The notes: generated from the sequence alone by a model not told the origin. Counted from the stretch's first letter, positions 16,971 to 24,982 are shown. The stretch: 36,973 bases of DNA from Alcanivorax sp. (GCF_014762765.1 NZ_JABURH010000152.1:1-36973), one strand, 5' to 3'. Program-made: numbers and translations.

Positions 16971-17903
16971 TCAGTGCGTAGCCGTGGGCTGCCAGGTCAG
17001 CTCTTTGACCCAGGAGGGAACTGCAGGCAGTGCCCGACGCGGCACCATATTGGTCAGCTTCACCAGCCCATCTACGGGTACGTGATACGCCCTCTGGCTG
17101 CGGTTGGTCACGAAACGGCCATGGTATTTGATGATCTGGAACCAGGGGTTGCGACGGCCGTCCTCGGTACGGCCACCGATGCGCTCAAACTTCTTCATGG
17201 CCTTGTAGAGTTTTTCTTCCGGCAAGCCCATGGCGATTACGTTGTCGCGCATCTTGTTCAGCAGAGGCGCATAGGACGCGATACCCAGGATCAGACGAGG
17301 ATCCATCAACGGTGCCAGCATTTTGGTGGCGCCAATGAAGGTTTTTCCGCGGCCCTGCATTTCCATCACGGTAAAGCCCACGCCCAGGTGGCGGGATTCA
17401 TCGTCGTTGATTCGTTCGAATGCCTGGTGGCAAACCGGATCTTTGACGGTATCCAGCAGGAAGGTACAGAGGGCACCGTCCAGGGCAATTTCCAGCATGG
17501 GAACCACGGTACCCAGCACATACAGCGGCATTTCATCGGCAAAGCGGTCCAACCACTCGATAACAATACGCAGGTTGATATTGGGCTCGGGAATCTCGTC
17601 ACCGTCCAGCATGCCCCAGCGCTTCATCAACGCCATTTCCGCATTGGCGTGGCGCTGCTCTTCCGCGTGAAAGTAGGTATAAATCTGTCGCAGGGTATCG
17701 TCCGGGGCCTTCTTCGCCAGAGCCGCGAAGGCGCGAGCCCCCACGTGCTCGATCCACATCAAGTCGGCCATGAACTCTTTCAGCTTGGGCCACTGCTCGT
17801 CCGTGATCAGATCCGCACCAGGAGCGTCCCAATCGATGTCCGACAGGGCCCACTGGGTGCTTTTGATTTTGGTCAGCATTTTGTCCAGATCAATGGAAGC
17901 CAT
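16971..17903 (-). CDS. Ferritin-like diiron protein (putative oxygenase)
   Basis: Start at 17903, where AAGGAG stands 6 bases before ATG; an upstream frame to 17993 crosses the promoter and is rejected. The 310-residue product is mainly helical and carries a full set of ferritin-type ligands: Glu52 (WIEHVGARAF), Glu82-x2-His85 (EEQRH), Glu138 (MLEIALDG) and Glu169-x2-His172 (DESRH). Such four-helix diiron sites occur in oxygenases, desaturase-like and N-oxygenase enzymes. It is the first gene of the operon with FMO1 and divergent from the TetR gene. No closer family name is certain; the ligand set supports an active oxidase or oxygenase. Confidence 0.8.
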   Translation of the reverse strand: MASIDLDKMLTKIKSTQWALSDIDWDAPGADLITDEQWPKLKEFMADLMWIEHVGARAFAALAKKAPDDTLRQIYTYFHAEEQRHANAEMALMKRWGMLDGDEIPEPNINLRIVIEWLDRFADEMPLYVLGTVVPMLEIALDGALCTFLLDTVKDPVCHQAFERINDDESRHLGVGFTVMEMQGRGKTFIGATKMLAPLMDPRLILGIASYAPLLNKMRDNVIAMGLPEEKLYKAMKKFERIGGRTEDGRRNPWFQIIKYHGRFVTNRSQRAYHVPVDGLVKLTNMVPRRALPAVPSWVKELTWQPTATH

Positions 17904-17970
17904 GATGCACTCCTTACGGATTATTGTGCGAGTTGTGGCGAAAGGCCCAAGGGCCTGGCGCTCCGTTACG

Positions 17971-18041
17971 GTGACAAAATTATTTACTGTCACATTGGTT
18001 GATGTAACAATAAAGCGAATGCTCGTTCGGATTCAACTCGG
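17971..18041. promoter_or_regulatory. Divergent promoter/operator of the diiron-FMO1 operon and tetR (operator copy 1)
   Basis: The 54-base block 17988-18041 is 45/54 identical to 22392-22445, and its last 34 bases are 32/34 identical. It includes the imperfect palindrome CGAATGCTCGTTCG (18016-18029). On the minus strand TTGAAT (complement of 18031-18036), an 18-base spacer and TATTGT (complement of 18007-18012) make a plausible sigma70 promoter for the diiron gene, overlapping the palindrome. A further inverted pair, GTGACA (17971-17976) and TGTCAC (17988-17993), lies beside it. The palindrome ends about 20 bases before the tetR start, so autoregulation is likely. Confidence 0.65.
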
Positions 18042-18049
18042 ATAACCTG

Positions 18050-18661
18050 ATGGCACGCAAACCCAAGCAACAACGCTCCAAAGCCACCGTGGACGCCATT
18101 GTCCAGGCCGCCCTGATATCCATTGCCAGCCACGGCCCCAGTGCTATCACGGCCAGGCAGATCGCGGAAAAAGCCGGCATTGGCGTGGGTTCGCTGTATG
18201 AATATTTTGAGGACAAGGACGCCATCATTGATGCGGCGAGCAAACGCTTTGTCAGTGACACCGTGGATCTGATCAAACCGTTGATCCCGGAACTGGTGCG
18301 TCTGGACATCCGTGAGGCCATCGAGAAATTGTTGTTCAGCTTTCGGGACTTCCTGGAAGAGAACAACCAGCTCTATCTTCGCTGTGCCCGCCACGCTTTC
18401 AGCATGGACATGGTGATCTACCAATCTCCCATCAACAGTGCACTCATGGAGCTGTTCACCCAGTACCTGATGCACCACCCGCAGCTGCTGAAACTGCCCA
18501 ACATTCCCACCGTGGCCTATTTCTATATCAATGGCGGCATTTTCACCGTGGTCAGGCATCTGTCAGAGGACAACCCGATACAAAGCTTCGAGGAGCTGAC
18601 AACCGTGTTCGGGGATATCCTGGCCAGCTATGTGGAGAAGAAGGTGGAATTGGCCGACTGA
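18050..18661 (+). CDS. TetR-family transcriptional regulator
   Basis: The 203-residue protein has an N-terminal TetR DNA-binding domain (VDAIVQAALISIASHGPSAI followed by ARQIAEKAGIGVGSLYEYFEDKDAII) and a C-terminal ligand domain with no close family signature that I recognise. Its basic leader MARKPKQQRSKAT is typical. It is divergent from the diiron-FMO1 operon and shares an operator-like sequence with the PF10118-SDR-FMO2 operon, so it probably represses both until a hydrophobic or oxidised ligand binds. The ribosome site (GGATAA) is weak, and the operator overlaps its own leader. Confidence 0.9.
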   Translation: MARKPKQQRSKATVDAIVQAALISIASHGPSAITARQIAEKAGIGVGSLYEYFEDKDAIIDAASKRFVSDTVDLIKPLIPELVRLDIREAIEKLLFSFRDFLEENNQLYLRCARHAFSMDMVIYQSPINSALMELFTQYLMHHPQLLKLPNIPTVAYFYINGGIFTVVRHLSEDNPIQSFEELTTVFGDILASYVEKKVELAD

Positions 18662-18667
18662 CAGCCC

Positions 18668-18930
18668 TGTCGTAGGAGCCCCTCTCGAGGGGCGAAGCGG
18701 GAAAAAGGTGGAACGCTGGTCAGGTAGCAATCCTTTCAGGAAAGACCTGTAGAGCTCGGAAATTCCTGATCGCCCTGGGGACGATTTCCGCGCAAGCGCG
18801 GTTCGCCCCTCGAGAGGTATTATTCGCTTCGCTCACCCTTCGGGCCGCACGGAACTACGCGCGTTACTCCGCTGCGCTACGTTCCTACAGCGGCTTCGTG
18901 GAAATTCCAAAGTCTTGGGAAATTTCCACC
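18668..18930. repeat. REP/BIME-like palindromic cluster between tetR and FMO2
   Basis: This 302-base convergent gap holds no gene. CCTCTCGAGGGGCGAA (18681-18696) is repeated as a perfect inverse at 18802-18817. A CGTAGGAGC-type head at 18670 faces an inverted ACGTTCCTACAG at 18880-18891, as in pseudomonad REP sequences. GTGGAAATT (18898-18906) pairs with AATTTCCAC (18921-18929) just before the FMO2 stop. Several smaller hairpins (CGCGCAAGCGCG; GCGCGTTACTCCGCTGCGC) lie between. The heptad units and GC core of the other elements are absent, so this is a different repeat class. Confidence 0.65.
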
Positions 18931-18963
18931 CTTTCCCTATCCAACGAGCGTAGCTCGCAACCG

Positions 18964-20475
18964 TCAGGCGGCTTTCTTTTTCTCCGCGCTTTGATAGGCC
19001 ACTTCGTAGTCACTGACCTTGAAACGGCTCAGGCGTTTCTTCAGCTCCTTCAGCGACCAGGGCCAGGCAGCAAAATTGCGGCCGTTCTGGTCCAGGTAGT
19101 AGCTCTTGCAGCCACCGCTGTTGAACACCGTGGTTTTCAGGTGTTTCTGAACCTTGTCATTATGGGCCTTCAGCACCTGAGGCTTGATGGCAAAGCGGGT
19201 AATACCCTTCTGCTTCACCTTCTTCAAACCGTCGATAATGTAGTCCAGCTGGGCTTCGGCCAGGCCAATAAAGGAATCGTACACCAGCACATTAGGGCCC
19301 AGTACCAGGAAGGCATTCGGCACGTCCTTCATGGTAGCGCCCAGATAGGCTTCCGGAGAGCTGTCCTTCCACAGGTCGGAGAGGCGATCACCGTTGGCAT
19401 CAATCACCTTGCGACCAATGGGCGGGTGAGATACCTCGAAGCCAGTCCCCCAGATGATCACGTCCACTTCGTGACGCTCACCATTGGCGGCAATCACGGT
19501 ATTGCCTTCCACTTCCACCAGGCCATGGGGAATCAGGTTGGCGTTGTCTGCCTGCAGGGCCGGGTAATAGTTGTTGGCAAACAGGATACGCTTGCAGCCC
19601 AGCGTAAAGTCCGGGGTCACCGCTTTGCGCAGCGCCTTGTCTTTCACCTGCACGCGCAACAACTGCTTGGCTGCCGTGCTCACCGGCTTCAGGGCTGCCG
19701 GGTTACGCAGCCCGAAGTTGATCACATTCAGGGAGGTGGCAACTGCCTTGCGCCAGCTTTTCTGGATGATAGGCAGCTTGTCGATCAGCTGCTTGCTGGT
19801 GTCCCCCAGATCCATGTCCGGCTTGGGCAACACCCAGGGCGCGGTACGCTGGAACACGTGCAGTTCTTTGACCTTGGGCTGGATCTGCGGCACAAACTGG
19901 ATGGCCGAAGCGCCGGTACCGATCACCGCCACACGCTTGCCAGTCAGATCATAGTCATGGTTCCACTGTGCAGAGTGGAACATCTCGCCCTTGAAGCTAT
20001 CCAGCCCCGGCAACGACGGAATCTGTGCTTCGGTGATAGGCCCGGTGGCAAAGACCACCGTACGCGCCAGGGTTTGACCTTTGTTGGTATCCAGCACCCA
20101 CAGGTGGCGGCTTTCGTCCCATTCGGCATGTTCCAGTTCGGTGCCGAATTCGATCAGCTCATTAATGCCGAAGTCTTCGCTAACCTCTTCCAGGTAACTG
20201 AGAATTTCCGGTTGGCGAGCAAACAGATGGCTCCACTTGCTACTCAACGCAAAGGAAAAAGAGTACAGGGAAGAAGGCACATCACAGCCACAGCCTGGGT
20301 AGGTATTTTCCCGCCATGTGCCGCCGACGCGGGTGGCTTTCTCGATGATCTTGAAATCGTGATAGCCTTCTTTTTTCATCTTGATCGCAGCACACAGACC
20401 GGAAATGCCGGCGCCGACGATAAAGGTGTCGTAAATTTTAGCCGCAGAGGCGTTGCGTTTTTTTGCTGCTGCCAT
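18964..20475 (-). CDS. Class B flavin monooxygenase (CzcO/Baeyer-Villiger-like), FMO2
   Basis: The start at 20475 is preferred over 20496 because AGAGGT stands 8 bases before it. The 503-residue product has a short basic head (MAAAKKRNASAAK), FAD motif GAGISG (21-26), GGTWRENTYPGCGCD, a fingerprint FKGEMFHSAQWN at 161-172 where Asn replaces the usual Pro or Asp, NADPH motif GTGASA (187-192), and a C-terminal EKKKAA tail. It is the last gene of the PF10118-SDR-FMO2 operon (41-base gap to the SDR). It probably oxygenates a hydrophobic carbonyl or related compound; the altered fingerprint leaves the exact chemistry open. Confidence 0.9.
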   Translation of the reverse strand: MAAAKKRNASAAKIYDTFIVGAGISGLCAAIKMKKEGYHDFKIIEKATRVGGTWRENTYPGCGCDVPSSLYSFSFALSSKWSHLFARQPEILSYLEEVSEDFGINELIEFGTELEHAEWDESRHLWVLDTNKGQTLARTVVFATGPITEAQIPSLPGLDSFKGEMFHSAQWNHDYDLTGKRVAVIGTGASAIQFVPQIQPKVKELHVFQRTAPWVLPKPDMDLGDTSKQLIDKLPIIQKSWRKAVATSLNVINFGLRNPAALKPVSTAAKQLLRVQVKDKALRKAVTPDFTLGCKRILFANNYYPALQADNANLIPHGLVEVEGNTVIAANGERHEVDVIIWGTGFEVSHPPIGRKVIDANGDRLSDLWKDSSPEAYLGATMKDVPNAFLVLGPNVLVYDSFIGLAEAQLDYIIDGLKKVKQKGITRFAIKPQVLKAHNDKVQKHLKTTVFNSGGCKSYYLDQNGRNFAAWPWSLKELKKRLSRFKVSDYEVAYQSAEKKKAA

Positions 20476-20516
20476 GGGAAAAACCTCTGTTTTCATTCAG
20501 GAGAACCGCTGAGGGC

Positions 20517-21353
20517 TCACTTAACGAACCGGTAGGAAAAACCGAGCAGGTTCGCATACAAATTGGGAGTGGCGCGCTTCATCATCCAGAACAGCTTGGC
20601 GTCCACCTGGGGCGTGGTGTACAGCTCACCCTTGTCGAGACGGTTCAGGGTCAGCTTGGCCACGGAATCACTGGTGGTCATGGCGTAGTTCATCAACGCA
20701 TGATCAGCCAGTTTGGAGTAACGCGCGGGAATGCGGCCATCCTTGATGATGTTGGTGGGCACCAGGGTCGGACACAGCACGTTGACGTTGATATTGTCGC
20801 GCTTGAGCTCCGCGTACAGGGTTTCGGACAACGCCCGCACCCCGGCCTTGGTCACGTTATAGGCACTCATCTCCGGCGCAGCCGTATATGACGCGGCAGA
20901 CGCCACATTGATGATGGCGCCACGCCCCTGCTTCTTGAACCCGGGCACAAAGTAGTGACAACCGTGCACCACACCCCACAGGTTCACGTCCATGGCCCAT
21001 TTCCAGTCTTCCAGGCTCAGCTCTTCGAACTTTCCGCCAATGCCAACACCAGCATTATTGACCAAAAGAGTGACCGGATTACCCAGCAACTTCTCGGACT
21101 TGGCCGCCAGTTGCTTGACCTGACCTGCCTTGCCAACATCGCAGGCCACCGCATAGGCCTTGCCGCCGGCCTTTTCGATCAGCGCCACGGTTTCCTCTGC
21201 ACTTTCCAGTTTCAGGTCAGCGCAGACCACTGCAGTGTTTCGTTTGGCCAGCTCAAGGGCAAAACTGCGACCAATGCCACTGCCGGCACCGGTGACCACC
21301 GCGTAGCCGTTACAGCTCGGCTTGCTGGAGCGAAACTTGAGAATATTCAGCAT
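20517..21353 (-). CDS. Short-chain dehydrogenase/reductase
   Basis: This 278-residue classical SDR has the cofactor motif TGAGSGIG (21-28), Asp46 after the second strand (CADLKLES, favouring NAD(H)), NNAG, the catalytic Ser in NVASAASYTA and the YNVTK Tyr/Lys pair. The C-terminal part (FWMMKRATPNLYANLLGF) is hydrophobic and may touch the membrane. It is the middle gene of an operon: 38 bases after the PF10118 protein and 41 before FMO2. It likely interconverts an alcohol and the carbonyl that is oxidised or made by FMO2. Confidence 0.92.
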   Translation of the reverse strand: MLNILKFRSSKPSCNGYAVVTGAGSGIGRSFALELAKRNTAVVCADLKLESAEETVALIEKAGGKAYAVACDVGKAGQVKQLAAKSEKLLGNPVTLLVNNAGVGIGGKFEELSLEDWKWAMDVNLWGVVHGCHYFVPGFKKQGRGAIINVASAASYTAAPEMSAYNVTKAGVRALSETLYAELKRDNINVNVLCPTLVPTNIIKDGRIPARYSKLADHALMNYAMTTSDSVAKLTLNRLDKGELYTTPQVDAKLFWMMKRATPNLYANLLGFSYRFVK

Positions 21354-21391
21354 TACCTTCTACCTATACAGGTTGAGTATTCAGTGTTCGC

Positions 21392-22321
21392 TCAGGCACG
21401 CTTGGCCGGCACGAATTCCTTGGTCAGATACGGCGCCAACAGGCCGGTTTTCGGATTCAGCAGCTTTTCCTTGTAATACTCCAGGTAAGCACTGGTATCG
21501 TGATCGCTGGGATGAAAATCCCGGCGGGTGTAATCCAGAATATGCTTGATGGTGCTGCCGAAGACACCCTCTTCAGGACCGGCCAGCACCGCCAGGCTAC
21601 GCTTCACATCTCTCCAGTAACTGGGGCTCAGCAAGTTACGTGGTTTGCGCATCACCGGAATCAACGACGCCGCCACCGGAATCAGGAAAGCGATGGTGAA
21701 TGCCGCCAGGGCAAAACCACGCATACGCAGGGCATAGTCACCGGACAATTCCTGGAACACGTCGTAGGCCACATCCTTATGCTCAGACTCTTCCAGCATG
21801 TGCCACATCCACAGGGCGCGCTGCTTCTCGTCCAGGGATTCATAGAAGATGTCTTCGTGCTTCATCATGTATTCCGCCAGCACCGCAGTGAAATGTTCAA
21901 TGCCCGCCATCAATGACAACTGCATGCGGTTGGACAGTTTCTTGAAGCCGTGCTCGAACACCTTGTCGGCAAGGAAGCGATACAGGCCAACGGGGTAACG
22001 GTGCTGGGCCAGCACATCGTTGAACTCATTGTGCATCTTGGAATGGATGGCTTCCTGACCAATCAGGGCGGTTACCAGACGCTTGAGCTCCGGATCTTTC
22101 ACAAACTGACGGTGGTAGCGAGCCGTATCGATGACCAGATCTTCGCCAAAGGTCAGAAAGATGGAGAGGGCTTCAAAATAGGCAGACGCCAGCTCAGTGT
22201 TGCGGAAGAAGGTGTCGTCCAGCTCCTTGGCATCGAACTGAAAATCCATGTGGCGAATCGGCATCTCAGGCCGTTCCTTGGCGGTTTTCGGCACGTATGA
22301 GTGAATCGTTGCAGTCGTCAT
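21392..22321 (-). CDS. PF10118 (predicted metal-dependent hydrolase) family ferritin-like protein
   Basis: Start at 22321 fits AGGTGA upstream; the longer frame to 22345 lacks support. The 309-residue product matches the PF10118 family, long called metal-dependent hydrolase. Visible ligands are of the ferritin diiron kind: Glu60 (FGEDLVI), Glu90-x2-His93 (GQEAIHSKMHNEFN), Glu142 (GIEHFTAV) and Glu178-x2-His181 (LEESEHKDVAYD). A hydrophobic stretch at about 203-223 suggests membrane attachment. It is the first gene of the operon with the SDR and FMO2, and carries operator copy 2 upstream. Oxygenase or hydroxylase activity is as likely as hydrolysis. Confidence 0.88.
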   Translation of the reverse strand: MTTATIHSYVPKTAKERPEMPIRHMDFQFDAKELDDTFFRNTELASAYFEALSIFLTFGEDLVIDTARYHRQFVKDPELKRLVTALIGQEAIHSKMHNEFNDVLAQHRYPVGLYRFLADKVFEHGFKKLSNRMQLSLMAGIEHFTAVLAEYMMKHEDIFYESLDEKQRALWMWHMLEESEHKDVAYDVFQELSGDYALRMRGFALAAFTIAFLIPVAASLIPVMRKPRNLLSPSYWRDVKRSLAVLAGPEEGVFGSTIKHILDYTRRDFHPSDHDTSAYLEYYKEKLLNPKTGLLAPYLTKEFVPAKRA

Positions 22322-22391
22322 TAGGTCACCTGTCCAATGGGGCAAAGCCGATAATGTTTCGCGCCATGGAAGTCAGTTGGGCGCGCACTAC

Positions 22392-22445
22392 TGTTACATT
22401 GACGGGTGACACAATAAAGCGAATGCTTGTTCGGATTCAATTCGG
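22392..22445. promoter_or_regulatory. Promoter/operator of the PF10118-SDR-FMO2 operon (operator copy 2)
   Basis: The block is a near-copy of the tetR intergenic sequence (45/54 identical), including the palindrome CGAATGCTTGTTCG at 22420-22433. On the minus strand, TTGAAT (complement of 22435-22440), an 18-base spacer and TATTGT (complement of 22411-22416) form the likely promoter, about 90 bases before the first start codon. A TetR dimer here would block polymerase. Confidence 0.65.
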
Positions 22446-22814
22446 TTCAACATGGCTTATTCAGCCCGGCCTCCACAGCTCAGGATGCCGATAGAACGCC
22501 GCCTCGGCATGCCAAAAACAAACGCCAGAAAAACATTAAGCATTTGAAATAAAAGGAAATATTAATTTTCGCTTTGCTTGAAAGGTCTGACCCCCTGCTT
22601 CAATGTCATAGTCACTTTTCTGCACCATGGGCAGCCCGGTTAGTGTCAATCACCAAAAACGAACGCTGCGTTCGGATTTTGTCAGCTTCATAGGGCACTA
22701 TTTGCCTAGCGTTACCCCCCATCGCCTGCCGCAAGGACTCAGCGAGCATATAACAGAGCATTACAATCTATGGGTAGGAAAAGCCTGGGCTCCCGGCAAC
22801 AATGAAGTAAATCA
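22446..22814. promoter_or_regulatory. Upstream region of the DUF4282 pair with a third operator-like palindrome
   Basis: No gene is supported here. CGAACGCTGCGTTCG at 22660-22674 is a perfect palindrome apart from its centre base, and with its flanks (AAA before, GATT after) it resembles the two TetR operators. ATGCCGA (22485-22491) and TCGGCAT (22504-22510) form a second small inverted repeat. The stretch 22515-22575 is notably AT-rich compared with its surroundings. Confidence 0.45.
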
Positions 22815-23306
22815 ATGGCCATCGGGGTGCCCATGCTCAACAAGGAAAAACTGAATCAATCAAAAGTCCTGCAGCTGGTGGACTGGCAGTTCAATCGCTA
22901 CCTGTCCATGCAGCTGCTGCCGTTGCTCTACCTGCTGATGATTATCGGCGCGGTATTGCTGGTGGGCTTTTTTGTGGCCGCCAGTTTTTCCAGTTCGTTA
23001 TGGCTGGGGCTGGCCACCGCCACCCTGTCGCCGCTGATCCTGCTGGTGATGGTTGCCATCGTCCGGGCCGCGCTGGAGTACCTGGTGATGGCACATCGCA
23101 CAATGAGCATCGTGGAAAGCATGCGCACCTTGCCCGAGCGCGTGGAAAGCCTGGATAACAAAGTGGATGCGCTCAACGATCATGTCATTGATCTTCATGA
23201 AATGCTGATGCAACTGCGTCCACTGCTGCGTTCTGCAGGCCTGCCCGGACGTTTTATCGAATCACTGCGCAAGGGGGACAGCAAGGAAAACGGCGGCGAC
23301 AAGTAA
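22815..23306 (+). CDS. DUF4282-like membrane protein, copy 1
   Basis: The product (163 residues, or 157 from an in-frame ATG at 22833) has two transmembrane segments (LLPLLYLLMIIGAVLLVGFF and ATATLSPLILLVMVAIVRA), the ALEYLVMAHR segment of DUF4282 proteins, a short helical region (LPERVESLDNKVDALNDHV) that may be a coiled coil, and a RPLLRSAGLP motif near the end. It is a paralogue of the next gene. Neither possible start has a strong ribosome site. Function is unknown; it may be an inner-membrane oligomeric protein. The operator-like palindrome upstream hints at membership of the TetR regulon. Confidence 0.75.
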   Translation: MAIGVPMLNKEKLNQSKVLQLVDWQFNRYLSMQLLPLLYLLMIIGAVLLVGFFVAASFSSSLWLGLATATLSPLILLVMVAIVRAALEYLVMAHRTMSIVESMRTLPERVESLDNKVDALNDHVIDLHEMLMQLRPLLRSAGLPGRFIESLRKGDSKENGGDK

Positions 23307-23313
23307 ACACCGT

Positions 23314-23352
23314 AATCACCACACCGCCCGAGGGGGCGGCGCTGCGGTGATT
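23314..23352. terminator. Stem-loop between the two DUF4282-like genes
   Basis: AATCACC (23314-23320) pairs with GGTGATT (23346-23352), and CCGCCC (23324-23329) pairs with GGGCGG (23334-23339) inside it. No T-run follows, so it may reduce rather than stop read-through into copy 2. Confidence 0.45.
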
Positions 23353-23409
23353 GTGCCAAGAATCTGCGGTTCTAGACTGAATTCCATCACAACAATAGGG
23401 GAATTCACC

Positions 23410-23892
23410 ATGGAACCTGACCAGCGCTTACAACGACCACCGTCTCTCGTTCCCAACCTGGCGGATTGGCGTTTTGAGCACTACCTGACCATGCGCTTGC
23501 TGCCACTCTTCTACATTCTACTGGTAGGAGGGGCGGCGGTGGCCGTGTTTGGCATCGCTGCCGCCTGTTTCTGGATATCCACAACTGTCGGATTAATCGC
23601 CTCTGCGATAGCCCCGCTGCTACTGCTGGTGATAGTGGCGGTAGTGCGTGCCGCGCTGGAATACCTGATCATGGCTCACCGAATCATGCGAATTATTGAA
23701 CGCATGGACGCCTTGCCCGATCAGGTCAGGGGGCTATCTCACCGGGTAGACGGCATCACCCGACAGGTGGATAGCCTGACAGGTAATGTCCAGGACATTC
23801 ACCAGGACCTGATGCACGTGCGGCCCTTGCTGCGCTCGGCAGGATTTCCATCTCGCCTACTGGCTTTTCTGAAAGCCCCCACGATTCGCTAG
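23410..23892 (+). CDS. DUF4282-like membrane protein, copy 2
   Basis: Start at 23410 follows AGGGGAATTCACC; the open frame begins earlier, inside the intergenic hairpin region. The 160-residue product repeats the layout of the preceding gene: LADWRFEHYLTMRLLPLFYI, two membrane segments, VVRAALEYLIMAHRIM, a helical linker (LSHRVDGITRQVDSLTG) and RPLLRSAGFPSRLLAFLK. The two are clearly tandem duplicates that have diverged mostly in the first membrane helix and the linker. Function is unknown; they may form a hetero-oligomer in the inner membrane. Confidence 0.78.
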   Translation: MEPDQRLQRPPSLVPNLADWRFEHYLTMRLLPLFYILLVGGAAVAVFGIAAACFWISTTVGLIASAIAPLLLLVIVAVVRAALEYLIMAHRIMRIIERMDALPDQVRGLSHRVDGITRQVDSLTGNVQDIHQDLMHVRPLLRSAGFPSRLLAFLKAPTIR

Positions 23893-24016
23893 GCAGCGTC
23901 TGAATCAGCATCAACGTCGCATCCAACCATCGCAATTGCCGGCTTTTTCAGGTGTAATTTCTTCCTTGCGGGCGCCAGCCATGGTGCCCACACCCTGTTT
24001 CTCGCAAGGAGTCACC

Positions 24017-24982
24017 ATGTCGTTACCTGCGTCCCTGCAAGACCGGCTGCGCCTGCCCGCCGTCGCGTCTCCCATGTTTATTGTCTCCAACCCGGATCTG
24101 GTGATCGCCCAGTGCAAGGCCGGCATCGTCGGCTCGTTTCCGGCACTGAACGCTCGGCCGGCGGAAGAGCTGGAAGTATGGCTGAAGCGGATCACCGAAG
24201 AGCTGGACGCCTGGAACCAGGCCAACCCGGACCAACCGGCAGCTCCCTTCGCGGTCAACCAGATCGTGCACAAGTCCAACAATCGGCTGGAACACGATCT
24301 GGAAATGTGCGTGAAGTACAAAGTGCCCATCGTGATCACCTCCCTGGGCGCCCGGGTAGATGTGAACGAGGCAATTCACAGCTATGGCGGCCTGGTCTTC
24401 CACGACATCATCAATAATTTCTTCGCCAAAAAAGCCATCGAGAAAGGGGCGGATGGCTTGATCGCCGTGGCCGCCGGCGCCGGCGGCCACGCGGGCACTC
24501 AATCCCCCTTTGCACTGGTGCAGGAAATCCGCGAATGGTTCGACGGCCCGGTGCTGCTATCCGGCTCCATCGCCAAAGGTGATTCCATTCTCGCCGCCCA
24601 GGCCATGGGGGCGGACCTGGCCTACATCGGCTCTGCCTTTATTGCCACCGATGAAGCCAACGCAGACCAGCGCTACAAGCAATCCATCGTCGATAGCAGC
24701 GCCAGCGACATCATCTATTCCAACCTTTTCACCGGCGTCCACGGCAACTACCTGCGCAGCTCCATTGAAGACGCCGGGCTGGATCCGGATGACCTGCCGG
24801 AAAGCGACCCGTCCAAAATGGATTTCGGCGATGGTAGCTCCAAGGCCTGGAAAGATATCTGGGGCAGCGGTCAAGGCATCGGCGCCATCAAAAAAGTCGG
24901 CCCGGCCAGCGATCTGATCGACCGGCTCAAACAGGAATACAGCAGCGCTCGTCAGCGGATGGAACAACTACCCTGGAAATAA
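24017..24982 (+). CDS. Nitronate monooxygenase-like FMN enzyme (2-nitropropane dioxygenase family)
   Basis: Start at 24017 is 8 bases after AAGGAG. The 321-residue protein shows the PF03060 TIM-barrel layout: SPMFIVSNPDLVIAQCKAGIVGSFPALNARP at the FMN end, PFAVNQIVHKSNNR, VAAGAGGHAGTQSPFALVQEI with the His conserved in nitronate oxidisers, then phosphate-binding GSIAKGDSILAAQAMGADLAYIGSAF. It would oxidise alkyl nitronates or act as a related NAD(P)H:quinone reductase; this family is often misnamed, so substrate is uncertain. It appears monocistronic and ends in the hairpin of element 3. The last bases of its TAA stop abut the first heptad unit. Confidence 0.88.
   Translation: MSLPASLQDRLRLPAVASPMFIVSNPDLVIAQCKAGIVGSFPALNARPAEELEVWLKRITEELDAWNQANPDQPAAPFAVNQIVHKSNNRLEHDLEMCVKYKVPIVITSLGARVDVNEAIHSYGGLVFHDIINNFFAKKAIEKGADGLIAVAAGAGGHAGTQSPFALVQEIREWFDGPVLLSGSIAKGDSILAAQAMGADLAYIGSAFIATDEANADQRYKQSIVDSSASDIIYSNLFTGVHGNYLRSSIEDAGLDPDDLPESDPSKMDFGDGSSKAWKDIWGSGQGIGAIKKVGPASDLIDRLKQEYSSARQRMEQLPWK

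Noticed and set aside
17904-17993. N-terminal extension of the diiron protein up to 17993
   Set aside because: It would translate the promoter/operator; a strong ribosome site supports the start at 17903.
18898-20535. A 545-codon open frame on the plus strand
   Set aside because: It lies opposite FMO2, which has all cofactor motifs; the antisense product has no recognisable domain and starts inside a repeat.
22583-22600. GGTCTGACCCCC considered as a remnant of a transposon end
   Set aside because: Only one half is present and no partner or transposase is nearby; a single 12-base match is not enough.
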